Shown here: in pieces, positions 58,638 through 64,000 of the stretch | Numbering within the stretch: the stretch's first letter is position 1 | Layout of the letters: every line of letters starts with the position of its first letter | Assembly: GCF_008692035.1 (NCBI RefSeq) | Contig: NZ_VTFG01000001.1 | Coordinates: 3,907,501 to 3,971,500 of the forward strand | From: Pseudomonas marginalis | GTDB taxonomy: Bacteria; Pseudomonadota; Gammaproteobacteria; Pseudomonadales; Pseudomonadaceae | Direction: 5' to 3' | Length of the DNA stretch: 64,000 nt | Notes under the pieces: model-generated | The model's database searches: none | What the model saw: the letters and a program-made list of their open reading frames with translations, nothing else | Told to the model about the DNA's origin: nothing | Translations under genes and position numbers: made by a program

Positions 58638-59034
58638 CTTGCCTCCTTGCTGATACTTCGCGCGCAGTCGACCCCAGGGACAGCGACGCCCGGGAGATCC
58701 CCATCAGGTCGTGCAATCGACCGTTCAAAACCTGCTGATGCCAGCATGATCGCTGATCTTAACTGGGCTCCATGACAAAAATCCTATGCCGGTGCGTCGT
58801 TCGACCCACCAGTCGCACAGGTTGTTAAGCACCGCACATCTGTCACAGAGGGCGAATAGCTTACCTTGACAAGGCATAAGTACTACACCAAAAATGCACA
58901 ACTTCTTGAATACCAGTGATGGCACATTAGTGGCATCTTGCTTATATGACCAAGAAAACATGCAAAGTTCCTTGTGCAACTAATGCATGCATTGCCCGCC
59001 ATCTAACAACGGGCCGATAGGGAGATCAATTTCA
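58638..59034. promoter_or_regulatory. 397-bp divergent promoter region of the T6SS (fha / tssA)
   Basis: This spacer holds the promoters of both T6SS units. It is visibly more AT-rich than the flanking genes. It contains a candidate sigma-54 site facing tssA (listed apart), an ANGGA motif at each ribosome site, and no plausible gene; an 84-codon frame at 58725-58979 on the minus strand looks random. Confidence 0.75.
58920..58935 (+). promoter_or_regulatory. Candidate sigma-54 promoter upstream of tssA
   Basis: TGGCACATTAGTGGCA fits the -24/-12 consensus TGGCACG-N4-TTGCA with the required GG-N10-GC spacing; the -24 half TGGCAC is perfect and the -12 half has TGGCA in place of TTGCA. Transcription would begin about 90 bases before the tssA GTG. 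No sigma-54 activator gene is present in the window. Confidence 0.55.
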
Positions 59035-60054
59035 GTGGATGTGCCGTTGCTGCTCACCGCCGTTTCCGCCAGTTCGCCCTGTGGCGAAGACATGGAATAT
59101 GACGCGGATTTTCTCCAGCTGGAGCGTGATGCCAAGGGCCAACCCGAGCGCAGCATGGGCGATTCGATCCTGCCCGCCGAGCCGCCGGAATGGCGCAGCA
59201 TCCAGCAGCAGAGCCTCGACTTGCTGCAGCGCAGCAAAGACCTGCGCATCACCCATTTCCTGTTGCAAAGCTCCCTCGCCCTCCAGGGTGCGGCCGGGCT
59301 GGCTGAAGTCCTCACGTTGATCAATGCGCTGCTGCGCGAATACTGGGCCGACCTGCACCCGCGCCTGGATGCCGACGACGATAACGACCCCACCGTACGC
59401 ATCAACGCCCTCTCCGGCCTGACCAGCGATGCGACCATTCGTCTGCTGCGCGAAAGCATCCTCACGCGCTCGCGCACCTTCGGCCCTGTGAGCCTGCGCG
59501 CCGCGCTGAACGCCAGCGGCCTGATGAGTTTCCCCGACGAACAGCTCGGCGCCCAGCAGCTCAACGCCGCGTTCCTCGACAGCGACCCCGAACACCTGCA
59601 AGCCACCCGCGACGCCTTGAGCGCCGCACGCGCCGCCTGCGAAGCCATCGAGCAGCAGGTCAGCGACCAGGTGGGTTCCGCCCAAGGCGTGGACCTCAGC
59701 CTGTTGAAGCAACCGCTCAAGCAGGCGCTGCAGGTGCTCAACCAGTTTGTTCCGAACAGCGCTGCCAGCAGCGAACCCGAGGCCGTCAGTGACGACAATG
59801 CCCCCTCGGTGGACTTCGCCGCTGCCCCCGCCGCACCTCGCCCCAGCGGCGACATCAGCAACCGTGATGACGTGCTGCGCAGCCTCGACAAGATCCTTGC
59901 GTATTACACCCGGCACGAGCCTTCGAGCCCGTTGCCGGTGTTGCTGAACCGGGCCAAGCATCTTGTGCACGCCGACTTCGCGGCCATCGTGCGCAATCTG
60001 ATTCCCGATGGGATGTCCCAATTTGAAAACCTGCGCGGCCCGGACGGCGAGTAA
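59035..60054 (+). CDS. tssA: T6SS cap/assembly protein TssA
   Basis: 339-residue ImpA-family protein that primes and caps the growing sheath. The N-terminal ImpA domain begins DVPLLLTAVSASSPCGEDMEYDADF and has an EWRSIQQQSLDLLQRSKDLRI segment; the C-terminal end is NLIPDGMSQFENLRGPDG. I choose GTG at 59035, with AGGGAG eleven bases upstream, because the family begins MDVPLL; an ATG at 58987 would add 16 unrelated residues. It opens the right T6SS unit. Confidence 0.92.
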   Translation: MDVPLLLTAVSASSPCGEDMEYDADFLQLERDAKGQPERSMGDSILPAEPPEWRSIQQQSLDLLQRSKDLRITHFLLQSSLALQGAAGLAEVLTLINALLREYWADLHPRLDADDDNDPTVRINALSGLTSDATIRLLRESILTRSRTFGPVSLRAALNASGLMSFPDEQLGAQQLNAAFLDSDPEHLQATRDALSAARAACEAIEQQVSDQVGSAQGVDLSLLKQPLKQALQVLNQFVPNSAASSEPEAVSDDNAPSVDFAAAPAAPRPSGDISNRDDVLRSLDKILAYYTRHEPSSPLPVLLNRAKHLVHADFAAIVRNLIPDGMSQFENLRGPDGE

Positions 60055-60108
60055 GCCGCTCGACTGCGCAGTAACAACACCGTCGCTCAAGCGACCAGGA
60101 GCAGCAAC

Positions 60109-60615
60109 GTGGCGAAGCAAAGTTCTCAGAAATTCATCGCGCGCAACCGCGCGCCTCGAGTGCAGATCGAGTACGACGTCGAGCTCTACGGCGCCGAGAA
60201 AAAGGTCCAGCTGCCCTTCGTGATGGGTGTGATGGCCGACCTCGCCGGCAAGCCTGCCGAGCCTCTGGCGCCGGTGGCCGACCGCAAGTTCCTTGAAGTG
60301 GACGTCGACAACTTCGACTCGCGCCTCAAGGCCATGCAGCCGCGCGTGGCATTCCACGTACCCAACGAGCTGACCGGCGAAGGCAACCTGAGCCTGGACA
60401 TCACCTTCGAAAGCATGGACGACTTCAGCCCGGCCGCCGTGGCCCGCAAGGTCGACTCGCTCAAGCAACTGCTCGAAGCCCGCACCCAGCTGGCCAACCT
60501 GCTGACCTACATGGACGGCAAGACTGGCGCTGAAGAAATCATCATGAAGGCGATCAAGGACCCGGCACTGCTCCAGGCACTTGCCAGTGCGCCTAAGCCT
60601 GCAGGGGACCAGTAA
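60109..60615 (+). CDS. tssB: T6SS contractile sheath small subunit TssB (VipA)
   Basis: 168-residue sheath protein. Typical sequence: NRAPRVQIEYDVELYGAEKKVQLPFVMGVMADLAG and FHVPNELTGEGNLSLDITF. It polymerises with TssC. Start is GTG at 60109 with CAGGAG seven bases upstream. It is followed 2 bp later by tssC. Confidence 0.97.
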   Translation: MAKQSSQKFIARNRAPRVQIEYDVELYGAEKKVQLPFVMGVMADLAGKPAEPLAPVADRKFLEVDVDNFDSRLKAMQPRVAFHVPNELTGEGNLSLDITFESMDDFSPAAVARKVDSLKQLLEARTQLANLLTYMDGKTGAEEIIMKAIKDPALLQALASAPKPAGDQ

Positions 60616-60617
60616 TC

Positions 60618-62114
60618 ATGACTGACAATACCGCCCGCGAAGGCACCCAGAGCCTGGGTGCAACCGAGGAAACCAGCGAGTTCGCATCCTTGTTGATGCA
60701 GGAATTCAAGCCCAAGACCGAGCGTGCCCGCGAAGCCGTGGAAACCGCCGTGCGCACCCTGGCCGAACAGGCCCTGGCGCAAACCGACCTGGTGTCCAAC
60801 GACGCGATCAAATCGATCGAATCGATCATCGCCGCCATCGACGCCAAGCTCACCGCCCAGGTCAACCAGATCATCCACCACCAGGATTTCCAGCAGCTGG
60901 AAAGCGCCTGGCGTGGCCTGCACTACCTGGTCAATAACACCGAGAGCGATGAGCAGCTGAAGATTCGCGTGCTCAACATCTCCAAGCCGGACCTGCACAA
61001 GACCCTGAAGAAATTCAAGGGCACCGCGTGGGACCAGAGCCCGCTCTTCAAGAAGATGTACGAAGAAGAATACGGCCAGTTCGGCGGCGAACCCTATGGT
61101 TGCCTGGTGGGCGACTACTACTTCGACCAGTCGCCACCGGACGTGGAACTGCTGGGCGAGCTGTCGAAAGTCTGCGCCGCCATGCACGCCCCGTTCATTG
61201 CTGCGGCATCGCCGACCGTGATGGGCATGGGCTCGTGGCAGGAACTGTCGAACCCGCGCGACCTGACCAAGATCTTCACCACCCCGGAATACGCCGGCTG
61301 GCGCTCGCTGCGTGAATCGGAAGACTCGCGCTACATCGGCCTGACCATGCCGCGCTTCCTGGCGCGCCTGCCCTATGGTGCCAAGACCGACCCGGTGGAA
61401 GCCTTCGCCTTCGAAGAAAACACCGACGGCGCCGACAGCTCCAAGTACACCTGGGCCAACGCCGCCTACGCGATGGCGGTGAACATCAACCGTTCGTTCA
61501 AGCACTACGGCTGGTGCTCGCGCATCCGTGGCGTGGAGTCCGGCGGTGAAGTGGAAAACCTGCCGGCCCACACGTTCCCTACCGATGACGGTGGCGTGGA
61601 CATGAAGTGCCCGACCGAAATCGCCATCAGCGACCGCCGTGAAGCGGAACTGGCGAAGAACGGTTTCATGCCGCTGCTGCACAAGAAAAACACCGACTTC
61701 GCCGCGTTCATCGGCGCCCAGTCGTTGCAGAAGCCGGCCGAATACGACGACCCGGACGCCACCGCCAACGCCAACCTGGCCGCGCGCCTGCCGTACCTGT
61801 TCGCCACTTGCCGTTTCGCGCACTACTTGAAGTGCATCGTGCGCGACAAGATCGGTTCCTTCAAAGAGAAGGACGAGATGCAGCGCTGGTTGCAGGACTG
61901 GATCCTCAACTACGTCGACGGTGACCCGGCGCACTCCACCGAGACCACCAAGGCCCAGCACCCGTTGGCCGCCGCCGAGGTGATCGTGGAAGACGTCGAG
62001 GGCAACCCGGGGTACTACAACTCCAAGTTCTACCTGCGCCCGCACTACCAGCTCGAAGGGCTGACCGTGTCGTTGCGCCTGGTATCGAAGCTGCCTTCGG
62101 CGAAAAGCGCCTAA
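60618..62114 (+). CDS. tssC: T6SS contractile sheath large subunit TssC (VipB)
   Basis: 498-residue protein, the same length as recalled for H1-T6SS TssC1. Motifs: QLESAWRGLHYLVNNTE, YGCLVGDYYFDQSPPDVELL and, near the C-terminus, NPGYYNSKFYLRPHYQLEGL. The C-terminal part is the site recognised by ClpV-type recycling in non-H1 systems; in H1 systems TagJ or direct contact is involved. It is followed by a REPIN. Confidence 0.97.
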   Translation: MTDNTAREGTQSLGATEETSEFASLLMQEFKPKTERAREAVETAVRTLAEQALAQTDLVSNDAIKSIESIIAAIDAKLTAQVNQIIHHQDFQQLESAWRGLHYLVNNTESDEQLKIRVLNISKPDLHKTLKKFKGTAWDQSPLFKKMYEEEYGQFGGEPYGCLVGDYYFDQSPPDVELLGELSKVCAAMHAPFIAAASPTVMGMGSWQELSNPRDLTKIFTTPEYAGWRSLRESEDSRYIGLTMPRFLARLPYGAKTDPVEAFAFEENTDGADSSKYTWANAAYAMAVNINRSFKHYGWCSRIRGVESGGEVENLPAHTFPTDDGGVDMKCPTEIAISDRREAELAKNGFMPLLHKKNTDFAAFIGAQSLQKPAEYDDPDATANANLAARLPYLFATCRFAHYLKCIVRDKIGSFKEKDEMQRWLQDWILNYVDGDPAHSTETTKAQHPLAAAEVIVEDVEGNPGYYNSKFYLRPHYQLEGLTVSLRLVSKLPSAKSA

Positions 62115-62136
62115 CCCACGGATGAGCTGGCTCTTC

Positions 62137-62222
62137 TGTGGGAGGGGGCTTGCCCCCGATAGCATCACTGGGGTGTGATTGACACACCGAGGTGCCTGCA
62201 TCGGGGCAAGCCCCCTCCCACA
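62137..62222. repeat. REPIN between tssC and hcp
   Basis: Left arm TGTGGGAGGGGGCTTGCCCC.. (62137-62160) and right arm ..GCAAGCCCCCTCCCACA (62200-62222) are inverted copies separated by about 39 bp. The arms are the same family as the element at 15.2 kb. It begins 22 bp after the tssC stop and ends 62 bp before hcp. Confidence 0.9.
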
Positions 62223-62284
62223 CAAAAGCACTGCCCATTTGGAGTCACTCAAATTCAGTGGCAAGAGCCACACAGGGAGAAAAC

Positions 62285-62773
62285 ATGGCTGTTGATATTT
62301 TCATCAAGATCGGCGACATCAAGGGCGAGTCCATGGACAAGGCCCACAAGGACGAAATCGACGTGCTGAACTGGAGCTGGGGCATGGCCCAGTCCGGCAA
62401 CATGCACGTTGGCGGTGGCGGCGGCGCGGGCAAGGTGAACATCCAGGACCTGTCGCTGACCAAGTACGTCGACAAGGCCTCGCCGAACCTGATGATGCAC
62501 TGCGCCAGCGGCAAACACATCGACAAGGTCAAGCTGACCGTGCGTAAGGCCGGTGGCGAAAGCCAGGTCGAGTACATGGTGATCAACCTGGAAGAAGTGC
62601 TGGTAACGTCCCTGAGCACCGGCGGTTCGGGCGGCGATGACCGCCTGACTGAAAACGTCACCCTGAACTTCGCCCAAGTGATGGTCGACTACCAGCCACA
62701 GAAAGCCGACGGCACCAAAGACGGCGGCGCGATCAAGTTTGGCTGGAACATCCGTTCCAACACCAAGCGCTGA
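62285..62773 (+). CDS. hcp: T6SS tube protein Hcp
   Basis: 162-residue Hcp, nearly the H1-T6SS Hcp1 type: MAVDIFIKIGDIKGESMDKAHKDEIDVL, the GGGGGAGKVN loop, LMMHCASGKH and RLTENVTLNFAQV. It forms the hexameric inner tube and carries small effectors. AGGGAG precedes the ATG. It is separated from tssC by a REPIN and followed by tssE with no tagJ between. Confidence 0.97.
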   Translation: MAVDIFIKIGDIKGESMDKAHKDEIDVLNWSWGMAQSGNMHVGGGGGAGKVNIQDLSLTKYVDKASPNLMMHCASGKHIDKVKLTVRKAGGESQVEYMVINLEEVLVTSLSTGGSGGDDRLTENVTLNFAQVMVDYQPQKADGTKDGGAIKFGWNIRSNTKR

Positions 62774-62860
62774 TAGCACTGATAGCGCTTGTGGCCGTGG
62801 CTTTACGCCACGGCCACAAGCCTTTTGTCCCTCTCGCAACCCGTCCGTGGAGCTGCTTTG

Positions 62861-63376
62861 GTGGTAACTGAAATCGCTTCCCGCGACCGTCTGCAACCGT
62901 CCCTGCTGGACCGGTTGACCGACGACGACCCAACCAATCCCAAGGAAAGCGCCGATAAACGCGTGCTGTCCCTGACCCAATTGAAAGCCTCGGTGCTGCG
63001 CGACCTGGCGTGGCTGCTCAATACCACGTCGTTGCTCGATGCCGACGCCACGCTGCACACACAGGCCGGTACCTCGGTGGTCAATTACGGCCTGCCGGCG
63101 CTGGCCGGCAACAGCGTTTCCAGCGTCGACATCAAGGCCCTGGAAGCCCTGATCTACCAGGCGATTGCCACCTTTGAACCGCGCATCCTGCGCCACACGC
63201 TGCGCGTCAAAGCCCGCGTCGGCCATGGCGAGATGAATCACAACGCCCTGAGTTTCGAGATCGAAGGCGACCTGTGGGCACAGCCGGTGCCCTTGCGCCT
63301 GTTGCTGCAAACCGACCTCGACCTGGAATCCGGCCATGTGCGCGTGGTGAATGCCGACCAGCGGAGACGCCCATGA
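62861..63376 (+). CDS. tssE: T6SS baseplate protein TssE (gp25-like)
   Basis: 171-residue gp25/lysozyme-like baseplate protein. [21 protein letters not shown] at the N-terminus is the family start; [12 protein letters not shown] and [16 protein letters not shown] follow. GTG at 62861 with GGAG eight bases upstream is preferred; an in-frame TTG precedes it. Its stop overlaps the tssF ATG (ATGA). Confidence 0.93.
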   Translation: MVTEIASRDRLQPSLLDRLTDDDPTNPKESADKRVLSLTQLKASVLRDLAWLLNTTSLLDADATLHTQAGTSVVNYGLPALAGNSVSSVDIKALEALIYQAIATFEPRILRHTLRVKARVGHGEMNHNALSFEIEGDLWAQPVPLRLLLQTDLDLESGHVRVVNADQRRRP

Positions 63377-64000
63377 ACCCGCGCCTGCTGGAGCTGTACA
63401 ACCAGGAACTGCACCACGTGCGCGAAAGCGCGGCGGAGTTCGCCAAGGAATACCCGAAGATCGCCAGTCGGCTGACCCTGTCCGGTATGGACTGCGCCGA
63501 CCCGTACGTCGAACGCCTGCTTGAGGGCTTTGCCTACCTCACTGCCCGCGTACAGCTCAAACTCGACGCCGAGTACCCGACCTTCACCCACAACCTCCTG
63601 GAAATCGCCTACCCGCACTACCTGGCGCCGACGCCATCGATGACCGTGGTGCAATTGCACACCGACCCCGACGAAGGCTCCCTGGCCAGCGGCTTTCCGC
63701 TGCCGCGCGACACCGTGTTGCGCGCCGCCCTGGGCCGCGAAACCCAGACCTGCTGCGAGTACCGCACCGCACATCCGGTGACGTTGTGGCCGTTGCAGGT
63801 GAGCAACGCCGAGTACTTCGGAAACCCCGCCGCCGTGCTCGGGCGCCTGGCCGCCAGCGAGCCGAAAGCCAAGGCCGGCCTGCGCCTGACCCTGCGTACC
63901 GGCGCCGAATTGCCGTTCAACAGCCTCGACCTGGACAACCTGCCGCTGTACCTCAGCGGTGCCGACGAGCAGCCGTTCCGCCTTTACGAACAACTGCTGG
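63373..64000 (+). CDS. tssF: T6SS baseplate protein TssF (N-terminal part, runs off the window)
   Basis: An open frame from ATG 63373 to the window end, 209 codons of a protein usually about 600 residues long. The start [34 protein letters not shown] is the typical VasA/ImpG family opening, and [19 protein letters not shown] follows. TssF, TssG and TssE form the baseplate wedge. tssG, clpV and vgrG are expected just beyond the edge. Confidence 0.95.
   Translation, partial: MNPRLLELYNQELHHVRESAAEFAKEYPKIASRLTLSGMDCADPYVERLLEGFAYLTARVQLKLDAEYPTFTHNLLEIAYPHYLAPTPSMTVVQLHTDPDEGSLASGFPLPRDTVLRAALGRETQTCCEYRTAHPVTLWPLQVSNAEYFGNPAAVLGRLAASEPKAKAGLRLTLRTGAELPFNSLDLDNLPLYLSGADEQPFRLYEQLL

Noticed and set aside
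58866-58871. TTGACA hexamer as a sigma-70 -35 box for tssA
   Set aside because: No reasonable -10 hexamer occurs at 16-18 bp spacing.
58725-58979. 84-codon frame in the T6SS divergent spacer (minus strand)
   Set aside because: Cys- and Trp-rich random composition, no ribosome site and no family resemblance; it overlaps the candidate promoter.
62789-62860. Upstream extension of tssE (in-frame start at 62789)
   Set aside because: The added residues do not fit the family, and the GTG at 62861 has a well-placed GGAG site.

Overview
The window is a 64 kb piece of a GC-rich gammaproteobacterial chromosome. Gene content, gene order and repeats all point to Pseudomonas, most likely the P. fluorescens group. 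From memory, the order from rep and xpt through dadX/dadA, kauB, rpmB-rpmG, radC, coaBC, dut, algC, argB, pyrE, crc, rph, gmk, rpoZ and spoT to oxyR-recG matches the P. aeruginosa PAO1 segment PA5296-PA5347. The inverted GTGGGAGGGGGCTTGC-type repeats are the REPIN elements typical of P. fluorescens relatives. The assignment rests on protein sequence and synteny; no database search was run.

Layout. 1-4.5 kb: 3' part of rep, xpt, a CoA-transferase/hydrolase family enzyme and cytochrome c5. 4.6-17.4 kb: an amino-acid and polyamine catabolism block with a PauR-like regulator, D-/L-alanine catabolism (dadA, a RidA protein, dadX, with a divergent Lrp-type regulator), a gamma-glutamylputrescine oxidase-like FAD enzyme, a MocR regulator, a phospholipase D-like lipoprotein, an MFS transporter, the KauB/PuuC aldehyde dehydrogenase and a cupin. 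17.4-33 kb: housekeeping genes (rpmG, rpmB, a peptide-binding protein, radC, coaBC, dut, algC, argB, pyrE, crc, rph, yicC, gmk, rpoZ, spoT, ridA). 33-41.5 kb: a YeeZ-like epimerase, exbB-exbD-tonB, oxyR, recG, a YbaK-HDOD protein and a small exported protein.

41.6-64 kb: a type VI secretion system (T6SS) with the HSI-I (H1-T6SS) layout. Two divergent transcription units share a 397 bp intergenic region. The left unit (minus strand) is fha-tssJ-tssK-tssL-tssM-tagF-pppA-ppkA-tagT-tagS-tagR-tagQ: the membrane complex plus the whole threonine-phosphorylation switch. The right unit (plus strand) is tssA-tssB-tssC-[REPIN]-hcp-tssE-tssF and runs off the window. tagJ, which lies between hcp and tssE in P. 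aeruginosa HSI-I, is absent there. A good candidate sigma-54 promoter faces tssA.

I found no rRNA, tRNA, CRISPR array, prophage or insertion sequence. No wholly unknown multi-gene system is visible. The most unusual points are regulatory: the sigma-54-like site and RsmA-type leader motifs of the T6SS, a REPIN between tssC and hcp, MocR-type operator repeats, and a 66-codon upstream ORF whose stop overlaps the algC start.
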